Assembly (NCBI GenBank): GCA_964428905.1
Contig: CAYSAA010000199.1
Span: 1-40,374, forward strand
From: CAYSAA01 sp964428905
GTDB taxonomy: Bacteria > Atribacterota > Phoenicimicrobiia > Phoenicimicrobiales > Stramentimicrobiaceae
Length of the DNA stretch: 40,374 bases
Direction: 5' to 3'
The translations under genes and the position numbers were made by a program. Below are positions 30,523-38,181 of the stretch, in pieces. Each line of letters begins with the position of its first letter. Positions within the stretch are counted from its first letter, which is position 1. The notes under the pieces were generated by a model. The model searched no databases, had not been told where the DNA came from, and worked only from the letters and a program-made list of their open reading frames with translations.

Positions 30523-31716
30523 ATGAAACTGTTTCAGAAAATTCTAATTGGATTTGTTCTGGGAGTGATTTTAGGAGCAATATGGGGTCCCGGGATAGAA
30601 TGGATTAGACCAGTTGGCACTATTTTTCTCCGTCTGTTGTCAATGCTTGTTGTTCCTTTAATCTTTTCAAGTTTGGTAGTTGGAGTAGCCAGTATTGCTG
30701 ATCCCAAAAAACTGGGAAGAGTAGCTGGTAAGACTATTGCTTATTACTTAATAACCACTGCTTTTGCCATCATTATTGGTTTAGTGCTTGGTAATTTAAT
30801 TCAACCCGGCGCTGGTATGAATTTAGTATTGGAAGGTGCTACTCAAGAGGCAGCCGAAACCCCCTCAATAGCTGATACTATTGTAAACCTAATACCAAGC
30901 AATCCTGCTGGGGCAGCGGCACAGGGTACTGTACTTCAAGTAATAGTCTTTGCCCTATTCTTTGGCTATGCCATGACTAAAGCAGGAGAATTAGGGGGGT
31001 CAGTTTTAACATTCTTTAAAGGATTTGCTGAGACAATGTACAAACTGACCGGTATAGTCATGGAGTTTGCCCCTTACGGTGTATTTGCGCTTATTGCGGT
31101 TACAGTTGGTACCCATGGTTTAACTGTATTAATACCTTTTGCTAAATTAATCTTCGCTGTTTATCTAGGAGTTATCATTCACGAACTATTAGTGTATTCA
31201 GGAATGGTCTCAATCATTGGCAAGATGAGTCCAGTACAATTTTTCAAAGGCTTTAGTGGGGCATCATTATTAGCCTTTACCACCTGTAGTAGTTCAGGAA
31301 CCCTTCCCGTTTCTATGCGATTAGCCCAGGACAATTTAGGTGTTTCAAATACTATTTCCAGTTTTGTACAACCTTTAGGCGCAACGATTAATATGGACGG
31401 TACTGCCCTCTATCAAGGCGTTTGTGCCCTATTTGTGGCCCAGGCGTACGGTATTCATCTCGGATTAGGCGGACAAATAACAGTACTTTTAACTGCTTTA
31501 TTAGCGTCAGTGGGAACAGCCGGTGTCCCGGGTGCAGGTCTGGTCATGTTAACTATGGTACTTAGTTCGGTGGGATTACCTCTGGAAGGAGTGGCTTTAA
31601 TTGCAGGAGTTGATCGAATATTGGATATGGCTCGAACTTCTTGTAATGTGACTGGAGATGCTGCCTGTGCTGTAGTGGTAGCGAAAACTGAAGGTGAATT
31701 AGTGAAGGTAAAATAA
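30523..31716 (+). CDS. Dicarboxylate/amino acid:cation symporter (GltP/DctA family)
   Basis: This is a 397-residue sodium- or proton-coupled carrier. It has LLSMLVVPLIFSSLVVGVAS in the third helix region and the HP1 hairpin FTTCSSSGTLPVSMRLAQ (TCSSSG where SSS-x-T is usual). NMDGTALYQGV follows in helix 7, then VGTAGVPGAGLVMLTMVL in HP2. The substrate-binding DRILDMARTSCNVTGDAA is in helix 8. Likely substrates are glutamate, aspartate or C4-dicarboxylates. The start at 30523 has GGAGG eight bases upstream; an ATG at 30508 overlaps that site. A strong bidirectional terminator follows. Confidence 0.92.
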   Translation: MKLFQKILIGFVLGVILGAIWGPGIEWIRPVGTIFLRLLSMLVVPLIFSSLVVGVASIADPKKLGRVAGKTIAYYLITTAFAIIIGLVLGNLIQPGAGMNLVLEGATQEAAETPSIADTIVNLIPSNPAGAAAQGTVLQVIVFALFFGYAMTKAGELGGSVLTFFKGFAETMYKLTGIVMEFAPYGVFALIAVTVGTHGLTVLIPFAKLIFAVYLGVIIHELLVYSGMVSIIGKMSPVQFFKGFSGASLLAFTTCSSSGTLPVSMRLAQDNLGVSNTISSFVQPLGATINMDGTALYQGVCALFVAQAYGIHLGLGGQITVLLTALLASVGTAGVPGAGLVMLTMVLSSVGLPLEGVALIAGVDRILDMARTSCNVTGDAACAVVVAKTEGELVKVK

Positions 31717-31817
31717 AAGTATCTGTTTTATTACTAACCCGTTAGTTGTTACCTGAATTCATATATTCTCGTGGCTTTTCTATCAGCTGACAAAATGATT
31801 CATGCCAGACACACTTA

Positions 31818-31857
31818 GATAAAAAAGAGGGATTATAAATATTCCCTCTTTTTTATC
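31818..31857. terminator. Bidirectional intrinsic terminator
   Basis: A perfect 15-base-pair stem GATAAAAAAGAGGGA (31818-31832) / TCCCTCTTTTTTATC (31843-31857) encloses a 10-base loop. The A-run before and T-run after the GC core serve both strands. It separates the plus-strand symporter from the minus-strand aminotransferase. Confidence 0.9.
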
Positions 31858-31906
31858 TACTGAATATTAATGAGTGCTTCATTTTTAATAACAACCATCG
31901 ATTGAT

Positions 31907-33088
31907 CTATGGTCCTGCTTCATTTTGGTATATTTCATTTGCGGCTAAAATTCCATGTTCGGATACGCTATATCCCTGGGTTTGCAATATATTTTCCAGT
32001 GCTGATAAGAACAACATGACATTATCCCGGGAGCAGGAATAACCCATCAGACCAATACGCCAGGCTTTGCCTTTGAATTTACCAAGTCCTCCCCCGATTT
32101 CAATTCCGTATTCATTTAACAGGGCTTTTCTCATGGTTACATCATCAATTTCTTCGGGAATATATACTGAATTTAATTCCGGCAGACGATATTCGGGGGG
32201 AGCTATCATCTCTAACCCCATTGCTTCCAATCCTGCTACCAGCGCTTTGGAATGTAATTGATGCCTGCGGAATCGTTCTTCTAATCCCTCTTCCAAGACC
32301 AACCGCAAGGCTTCCCTTAAGGCATAGACCATATTAATCGGTGCGGTATGATGATAAAAACGTTCCTTACCCCAGTAGCTCTGCAACATCTGCATATCCA
32401 GGTACCAGCTACGGATGGGACTAGTTCTCTGAGTAATGGATTGAATGGCTGTTTCACTAAAGGAAACTGGGGCTAATCCAGGGGGACAGCTCAGACATTT
32501 CTGGGTGCCGCTATAGATGGCATCTATGTTCCATTTATCTGTTTCTATCGGGATACCGGCCAGGGAAGTTACTGCATCAACTACAAATAATGCGCCGACT
32601 TCTTTTGTCAACCGGGATATTTCTTCCAACGGCTGTCTGACTCCGGTTGAGGTTTCGGCATGAACAATAGCTAATAATTTAACCTTATCGGCCTTTTCCA
32701 AAGTTTTCTTTACCTCTTCCGGTTCAACAATATTTCCCCACTCTGCCTGGATAATAAGCGGTTCAGCTCCGCATCGTTTTACAATATCGGCCATTCTTTC
32801 GGCAAATAAACCGTTAATACAGACCACTGCTTTATCACCCGGCTCCAAAAGGTTCACCAGAGAGGCTTCCATACCGGCACTTCCAGTACCGGACAGGGCA
32901 ATGGTTAATTCATTCTTCGTCTGAAATACCTCTTTTAGCATCTCTCTGGTTTCATTCATAATAACCAGGAAATCCGGATCAAGATGACCCACAAGAGGTG
33001 TTGACATTGCTTTTAATACCCGGGGATGAACATCACTGGGACCGGGTCCCATCAAGACTCTTTTGCCGGGATTTAAATCAGAATACAT
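31907..33088 (-). CDS. Class V aminotransferase (alanine/serine-glyoxylate aminotransferase family)
   Basis: This is a 393-residue PLP enzyme. It starts with GPGPSDVHPRVLKAMSTPLV, a family hallmark. SGTGSAGMEASLVNLLEPGD, HAETSTGVRQP, and the DAVTSLAG cofactor-Asp segment follow. The Schiff-base Lys is in YSGTQKCLSCPPGLAP, near residue 195. It transfers the amino group of serine or alanine to glyoxylate, giving glycine. The partner preference cannot be told. The start at 33088 has AGGAGG nine bases upstream; an ATG two codons earlier is too close. It is last in a long minus-strand run, 67 bases after a HAD gene. Confidence 0.9.
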   Translation of the reverse strand: MYSDLNPGKRVLMGPGPSDVHPRVLKAMSTPLVGHLDPDFLVIMNETREMLKEVFQTKNELTIALSGTGSAGMEASLVNLLEPGDKAVVCINGLFAERMADIVKRCGAEPLIIQAEWGNIVEPEEVKKTLEKADKVKLLAIVHAETSTGVRQPLEEISRLTKEVGALFVVDAVTSLAGIPIETDKWNIDAIYSGTQKCLSCPPGLAPVSFSETAIQSITQRTSPIRSWYLDMQMLQSYWGKERFYHHTAPINMVYALREALRLVLEEGLEERFRRHQLHSKALVAGLEAMGLEMIAPPEYRLPELNSVYIPEEIDDVTMRKALLNEYGIEIGGGLGKFKGKAWRIGLMGYSCSRDNVMLFLSALENILQTQGYSVSEHGILAANEIYQNEAGP

Positions 33089-33155
33089 ATGCATTTACCT
33101 CCTCTAAACATATTCAACAAAACATTCTTTTTTAACTATGAATATAAAATTTAAC

Positions 33156-33953
33156 CTAAAGATTTTTTCTAACAGAATAAAAATCTTTTTCTTTTTCAAT
33201 CACGGTTATACCTTTTTCCCGGGCAATTCTTTGATGTTCTTCAGTACAATAACCCCATCCGGCCATAAAAACATTCACTCCCAACAACTGGGTCTCTTCC
33301 AGGTAACTTAACTGGTCATCAATAAAATAGATATCTTTAAAGCTCACTTCGTATTGTGAGGCAATCGCTTTCATATGATCTGACTTGTTTTTTCCATAAT
33401 TCTTATCAAAGATATCTTTAAAGTCAATATGAAAACCCAGGTAATCCGGATGAAAAGCAGGATGGATTGCCTTACCCAGATTCGAGGTAGCAATAACTAC
33501 CTTTTTGCCTTCTTCCAGGAATTGTTTAATTGCGGCTACTACATCCTTGAAAACAGGAGACAGGGAAAACCATTTTCTAAAATCTTTCTTTTGCCATCTC
33601 TCTTTTTCCTGAAAAAACAGTTCATGAAAAAAACTGTAGTCAAAATCCATCTGATTGCGGATTTTTCTAAAATCATCCTGATGACGTACTTCAATTTGTT
33701 CTTCAATAATTTTAATCATAACAAAAAAATCACCGGAAAGCTCAATATAGGAACGAATCCGCCGGTACTTTTCCATTTCCCGGCTATATTCCCTTTTCAT
33801 CCACTCCCAATTTTGAAAAGTAAACAATTTTCCGCCAAAATTTTTTTTAACCTCTGATCCAAAATGACGGCAATAGGCATTATGGCTAACAAATAAAGAT
33901 TTGAGCGCACTGTCACTGATAACTCCATCAAAATCAACTGCCAATACTTTCAT
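33156..33953 (-). CDS. HAD-like hydrolase, paralogue 2 of a tandem pair
   Basis: This is a 265-residue HAD-fold protein. Motif I is MKVLAVDFDGVISDS, motif II the Thr-Ser in VVIATSN, a Lys is present in KNKSDHMKAI, and motif IV is YFIDDQLSYLE. It has a long helical cap (residues about 20-140) with FGGKLFTFQNW and SLFVSHNAY. The gene is clearly homologous over its full length to 34356-35165, with near-identical segments at the N terminus. Both alternate with cupin genes. All catalytic positions are kept, so both copies are probably active; the substrate is unknown. Confidence 0.8.
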   Translation of the reverse strand: MKVLAVDFDGVISDSALKSLFVSHNAYCRHFGSEVKKNFGGKLFTFQNWEWMKREYSREMEKYRRIRSYIELSGDFFVMIKIIEEQIEVRHQDDFRKIRNQMDFDYSFFHELFFQEKERWQKKDFRKWFSLSPVFKDVVAAIKQFLEEGKKVVIATSNLGKAIHPAFHPDYLGFHIDFKDIFDKNYGKNKSDHMKAIASQYEVSFKDIYFIDDQLSYLEETQLLGVNVFMAGWGYCTEEHQRIAREKGITVIEKEKDFYSVRKNL

Positions 33954-34001
33954 AGTAAACTCCGTTATCGAGTCATGCTATTATTTTTTCTCATATAATA
34001 C

Positions 34002-34340
34002 TTATTTATAAGGAATCAGGCAAAGGAATTTTAATAAACTGTTTCCGGTATTTGTAAAGCCATGTTTTTGATTGGGTTCAACGAAAATAACGGTATCCTT
34101 TTTAAAGGTATGGATCTGTTCTTCTATTTTAACCTCTCCCTCACCTTCCAGGACAAATACTTCATGCTCCCAGTCATGAGTATGATAAGGCGTGTAACCT
34201 CCCGGTTCTACTTCAAAAAGTCTCATGGCAAAATTTTTCGCATTATCCTTATCAGAAATGAGCCACCTTACTTTTACATCTTTTGCATCTTCCATCTCTA
34301 CTGCCTCTAAGGGCACTTCTCGATAATCTGTAACTTTCAT
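34002..34340 (-). CDS. Cupin-domain protein 2
   Basis: This is a 112-residue single cupin barrel. The metal motif 1 is YTPYHTHDWEHEVFVLEGEG (His, His, Glu and His-like ligands), and motif 2 is FVEPNQKHGFTNTG. Such small cupins bind a metal and a small carboxylate, or act as isomerases or oxygenases. The start at 34340 has GGAGG eight bases upstream, 15 bases after the upstream HAD stop; a GTG at 34355 is less likely. It is only distantly similar to the cupin at 35191. Confidence 0.85.
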   Translation of the reverse strand: MKVTDYREVPLEAVEMEDAKDVKVRWLISDKDNAKNFAMRLFEVEPGGYTPYHTHDWEHEVFVLEGEGEVKIEEQIHTFKKDTVIFVEPNQKHGFTNTGNSLLKFLCLIPYK

Positions 34341-34355
34341 AAACTCTTCCTCCAC

Positions 34356-35165
34356 TTATTTTCTTATTACATATTCTTTTATTTTGGGGTAAAATTCCTC
34401 TTCTCTTTCCATAACAGGAATCCCTTGGGCTCGGGCATCCTTTTTTTGCTTTCCGGTAGCATAACTCCAACCGGCTAAAAAAACGTGGATACCTAAATCA
34501 CGTGTCTGCTCCAGATGAGCTAATTGATCATCAACAAAGTAAATATCCTGATAATCAACGCCATACTTATCGCAAATATGGTGCATTTGACTTGATTTAT
34601 CTTCCCCAAACCGATTATCAAGAATATCCTCTGGCTCAATAGGAACGTCATGATACAAAGGCTGGAATGCTCTGGCAATATACTCCCGACGGTTGGAAGT
34701 AGCAATCATCACCTTCATTCCTTCTTGAACAAATTGATGAATACACCGAATGACCTCTTTATAGGGTGGTTCCAAACTAAGCCAACCTTTAAAATTTTCC
34801 TGCTGCAACCTTTTGCGTTCTTGATAAAAGGCATCATCAAATTTTTTAAAGTCAAACTGAACTGTTTCCCTATGTTGATCGAATTCACGCTGACTCTGAA
34901 TGTGTTTTCCTTCCTCCATTAATTTTTGAATTAAGCCATAATCAGTAGCTCCCCGAATATACGGTCTGAGAGAACGGTAATATTGAATCTCCTTACTATA
35001 TTTTTGCTGAATTATTGGCCAGTTTTGAAAGGTAAATAGTTGGCCACCAAATTTTTGCCTGTTGGCACTTCCCAGCAACCTTAAATAGGCATTATGGCTG
35101 ACAAAAAGAGAATCCATAACACTATCAACAATCACCCCATCATAATCAACAGCTAATACTTTCAT
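34356..35165 (-). CDS. HAD-like hydrolase, paralogue 1 of a tandem pair
   Basis: This is a 269-residue HAD-fold protein with motif I MKVLAVDYDGVIVDS, motif II MIATSN, a Lys in EDKSSQMHHI and motif IV YFVDDQLAHLE. The helical cap carries the same SLFVSHNAY and GG-x-LFTFQNW segments as its paralogue at 33156-33953. Roughly half the residues look identical by eye. It is flanked by two different cupins in one directon, with gaps of 25 and 15 bases. Catalytic residues are intact. The natural substrate is unknown. Confidence 0.8.
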   Translation of the reverse strand: MKVLAVDYDGVIVDSVMDSLFVSHNAYLRLLGSANRQKFGGQLFTFQNWPIIQQKYSKEIQYYRSLRPYIRGATDYGLIQKLMEEGKHIQSQREFDQHRETVQFDFKKFDDAFYQERKRLQQENFKGWLSLEPPYKEVIRCIHQFVQEGMKVMIATSNRREYIARAFQPLYHDVPIEPEDILDNRFGEDKSSQMHHICDKYGVDYQDIYFVDDQLAHLEQTRDLGIHVFLAGWSYATGKQKKDARAQGIPVMEREEEFYPKIKEYVIRK

Positions 35166-35190
35166 GAGAACTTCCTTATTTTTTCTCCTA

Positions 35191-35529
35191 TCAGGAAAGA
35201 TAATCTTCTCTCAATGGGTAAAAGATATCCAGTACCTGGCTATCTTTTTCTAAAGCAGTTACTTCATGTTCAACATCCGGCGGTATGACTGCTCCCTGCC
35301 CTGCTTTTAGCATCTGGCTTTTTCCACCGGCCACCATTTTGACTGAACCTTTTAAGATGTAACTGATTTGCTCATGAGGATGATGGTGATTCGGCATAAC
35401 CGGATCATCCGGACCAAAATCAAATAAAGTCATCATCACATGGTCATTGGCTACTGCTCTTAATTGCGAACTTTTTAATACCTGCTTTACTTTTAAATCA
35501 TCTTTCTTAAAAAATCTGACTTCTTTCAT
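35191..35529 (-). CDS. Cupin-domain protein 1
   Basis: This is a 112-residue single cupin. Motif 1 is MPNHHHPHEQISYILKGSVK, with three or four possible metal ligands. Motif 2 is IPPDVEHEVTALEKDS. It is close to the small cupins described near sugar or carboxylate metabolism, but no specific activity can be assigned. It is the first unit of the cupin-HAD alternation, 47 bases after the Nudix gene. Confidence 0.85.
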   Translation of the reverse strand: MKEVRFFKKDDLKVKQVLKSSQLRAVANDHVMMTLFDFGPDDPVMPNHHHPHEQISYILKGSVKMVAGGKSQMLKAGQGAVIPPDVEHEVTALEKDSQVLDIFYPLREDYLS

Positions 35530-35576
35530 TCGTTTTTACCCCTTCTCTTATTATTTTTTTTATTTCTATATTCTTA

Positions 35577-36080
35577 TCATGAATATTCTATGATTTGCTT
35601 AACAGCTACCTCATGAAAATTAAAAGCCAGATGAGGAATTTTATCGATATCAAAGAAATCAGCACACTCTGCATCGTCTCCAGCCTTTAATTCACCCCCG
35701 ATAATAGTCACTTCATAGATAATGATAATAACATATCCATACATCTTACTTTCATGATTATATATATCAATCAACCGCTCGACATTTCCTCTTAAACCTG
35801 TCTCCTCTTCCATTTCTCTCAAAACAGCCTGAATGGATGATTCTCCGCTATCCATAAATCCTCCCGGTAAAGCCCAGAAACCCTTCTTTGGTTCTACTTT
35901 CCGCTTTACTAAGAGTAGTTGCCCGTTTTCATTTCTGCCTACCAATGCCACAACCGGTATGGGATTATCATAATAGATTGTGTCACAATACCGGCAGTAC
36001 ATTCGTTCTTTTTTTTCAATCACTCTCTTTTCCAGTTTATGACCGCATTTTGTACAATACTTCAAGTCAATCTTTTTCAT
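35577..36080 (-). CDS. Nudix hydrolase with N-terminal zinc ribbon
   Basis: This is a 167-residue protein. An N-terminal zinc ribbon uses C9, C12, C29 and C32, as in NudC-like enzymes. The Nudix box runs from G74 to L96: G-x5-E80, then R88-E89-M-x-E92-E93-x-G95-L. It hydrolyses a nucleoside diphosphate linked to another moiety; NADH or an ADP-sugar is plausible given the ribbon, but not shown. It is in the minus-strand run, 32 bases after radC. Confidence 0.9.
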   Translation of the reverse strand: MKKIDLKYCTKCGHKLEKRVIEKKERMYCRYCDTIYYDNPIPVVALVGRNENGQLLLVKRKVEPKKGFWALPGGFMDSGESSIQAVLREMEEETGLRGNVERLIDIYNHESKMYGYVIIIIYEVTIIGGELKAGDDAECADFFDIDKIPHLAFNFHEVAVKQIIEYS

Positions 36081-36112
36081 CGTAACTCTCTTACTTTTTA
36101 ATATTTTAAATA

Positions 36113-36817
36113 TTATTTATCATTTATTTGCCCCATCTGGGCAAAACTATAAAAACGTTTTTCTCCAATAATAATATGATCAAGAACCTTCACTCCCATC
36201 ATCTGGCAGGATTCACATAATCTGTTGGTTAAATCAATATCCTGCTGACTGGGCTGAGGATTACCACTGGGATGGTTATGAAGAAAGATAACGGCTGCTG
36301 CTGATTCCTTTATTACCTCTTTCAGCACTTCACGTGGATGAACGGTCGTTTCAGTTAAACTCCCCATGGAAATAAGGACATCCCGAATAATCTTATAGCG
36401 TATATCCAGTAGAATAATATGAAACAATTCCTTCTTTCTATCCTGCATCTCGGCATAATAATAATTCACCACATCCTGAGCTTTGTGGATTTTTTTACCG
36501 GGAAGCAGTTTCTCTCCGGATAAGCGAATTCCCATCTCTAAAGCTGCCTTAATTTGAGCATATTTTGCCTTTCCGATACCGTTCATACCTTCTATTTCTG
36601 AATAGGAGGCATTCATCAATTTTCTCAGGCTGCCAAATTGGGCTAATAAACTTTTTGCCAACTCCACCGATGTTTTTCCTGAATAACCATTAACCAGAAT
36701 AATTGCCAGCAATTCGGCATCTGTTAGATACTTAACTCCATGATGCAATAATCTCTCCCGGGGACGTTCGTCTTCCGGCCAGTCCTTGATAGTATAACTC
36801 TTTTTAACATTCTCCAT
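36113..36817 (-). CDS. radC: RadC-family JAB/MPN domain protein
   Basis: This is a 234-residue protein. It has an N-terminal UPF0758 helical segment (IKDWPEDERPRERLL) and a helix-hairpin-helix at residues 75-96 (IEGMNGIGKAKYAQIK). The C-terminal JAMM metal site has H180 and H182 in FLHNHPSGNP and D193. Once thought a DNA-repair protein, its true biochemical role is unsettled; a DNA-linked function fits the HhH. It sits after mrfA-mrfB, which is a repair context. Confidence 0.93.
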   Translation of the reverse strand: MENVKKSYTIKDWPEDERPRERLLHHGVKYLTDAELLAIILVNGYSGKTSVELAKSLLAQFGSLRKLMNASYSEIEGMNGIGKAKYAQIKAALEMGIRLSGEKLLPGKKIHKAQDVVNYYYAEMQDRKKELFHIILLDIRYKIIRDVLISMGSLTETTVHPREVLKEVIKESAAAVIFLHNHPSGNPQPSQQDIDLTNRLCESCQMMGVKVLDHIIIGEKRFYSFAQMGQINDK

Positions 36818-36887
36818 TTCTTGCTCTTTCTCTTAGCTCAGACCATCTGAGTTTTTTAAAAACTACTTTGTTATATTTTACTTTTTT

Positions 36888-38180
36888 TCACCACTGAAGT
36901 TTGGATTTAGACATTTCCTGTTTACGTTTGATTCGTTCTAACCGATGATGTAATTGTTGCTGCCATTTCCCTTTACTTTCGGGGTCTAAATCTTTTTTAT
37001 CCAATTGTAAAAGGGCTTCTTCCGCCACAATGCGTGCTTTCGAATAATCCTTCAACCGGTGTTCATAATACTTGGCCAGTTCCTCATAGGGATAACTGAC
37101 AAATTCATTGCTAAGGGTAATAATATCCCGCCAGGCTGCCTCTGCCTGTTTCCATTTGCCCTGTCTCTTATAGGCAAAGGCACATAATCTTAATACCTCC
37201 AATGATTCCTCATCTGTCAGATTATAATTTAATGCCTCTTCATAGCATCGACTGCTATGTTCATAATCCTTATTTCCTTCCAAGATCTTTCCGATACTGC
37301 AAAGATCAATACCATGCTTTCCCATATGAAGAGGATCACGCAGCATCTGGCCGATTTTGGTGGTCAGAAAAACCAATGAAACGATATCCTGTAAATTATG
37401 TTGAAAAACCGGCTTTAACGGACGGGCATCTCTGTCCTGTAAATAGCGAAAATAGACGTGGGGAATAAGATAGCCGGGTATATCTTCCTCCCGGTTAATA
37501 TTTAATATTTTTCTCTCAATATTAGATAGGGAACAGTCCTGCAATCTTCTCTTCCATAAACGACGTGTAGGAAATAACAAATCCAGGTGATAGGGATCAG
37601 GTAATCGCAACGGAAGGCGTGCCATAATAAAACGGGTCTGCATTAATGGAAAATCATAGCATTTTCCGTTATAGGAAACCAGTAATTTGAAATCTTGAGC
37701 AAACAACTGGTTAACCGCCCATAGCAAAGCCTCCTCTTCATGATAATCAGCCATAAAATATTGTCTGACACAGAAAGAATCTTTGCTGAAAAAGCCCAAG
37801 CCTAATAAAAAAATATAGGTTCCGGCACCTCCCGCCAACCCGGTCGTTTCTGTGTCAAAAAAAAGAGTTTGACTCAGTTTAATATTTTCTGTTACTCCGT
37901 TAGATTTAGGAATCCAGAAATCTAATTCCCCGGGAAAATAGTGGGCAACCTCCCCTAAAGAATAATCGCCCAGAGCAGTATCCAGGGGAAATACTTTTTC
38001 GCCATAAAAACAAGATCCATGAGGGGTATTAATTATATTCCCGGCAACAATGTCTGAAATAGAAGAAATAGTCTTCCTGTCCTTTGGGAATTGAAAGCTT
38101 TTCTCCTGATGGGTATGACTGATTTGTTGGACTTTTTTTCTTAAACTTTCGATCTTCTCCAGACGATCCTTTAAATTCAT
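36888..38180 (-). CDS. mrfB: MrfB/YprB exonuclease with TPR tail
   Basis: This is a 430-residue protein. A DEDD exonuclease domain shows FFDTETTGLAGGAGTYIFLL (D109, E111), SYNGKCYDFPL (D176) and HNLQDIVSL (D265), the YprB-like RNase H-fold pattern. Residues about 300-420 form TPR-like helices (YEHSSRCYEEALNYNLTDEE, then a WKQAEAAWRDII unit). In B. subtilis MrfB is a metal-dependent exonuclease that works with the MrfA helicase on mitomycin-type damage. Its ATG follows the mrfA stop by one base, so the two are translationally coupled. Confidence 0.9.
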   Translation of the reverse strand: MNLKDRLEKIESLRKKVQQISHTHQEKSFQFPKDRKTISSISDIVAGNIINTPHGSCFYGEKVFPLDTALGDYSLGEVAHYFPGELDFWIPKSNGVTENIKLSQTLFFDTETTGLAGGAGTYIFLLGLGFFSKDSFCVRQYFMADYHEEEALLWAVNQLFAQDFKLLVSYNGKCYDFPLMQTRFIMARLPLRLPDPYHLDLLFPTRRLWKRRLQDCSLSNIERKILNINREEDIPGYLIPHVYFRYLQDRDARPLKPVFQHNLQDIVSLVFLTTKIGQMLRDPLHMGKHGIDLCSIGKILEGNKDYEHSSRCYEEALNYNLTDEESLEVLRLCAFAYKRQGKWKQAEAAWRDIITLSNEFVSYPYEELAKYYEHRLKDYSKARIVAEEALLQLDKKDLDPESKGKWQQQLHHRLERIKRKQEMSKSKLQW

Positions 38181-38181
38181 A

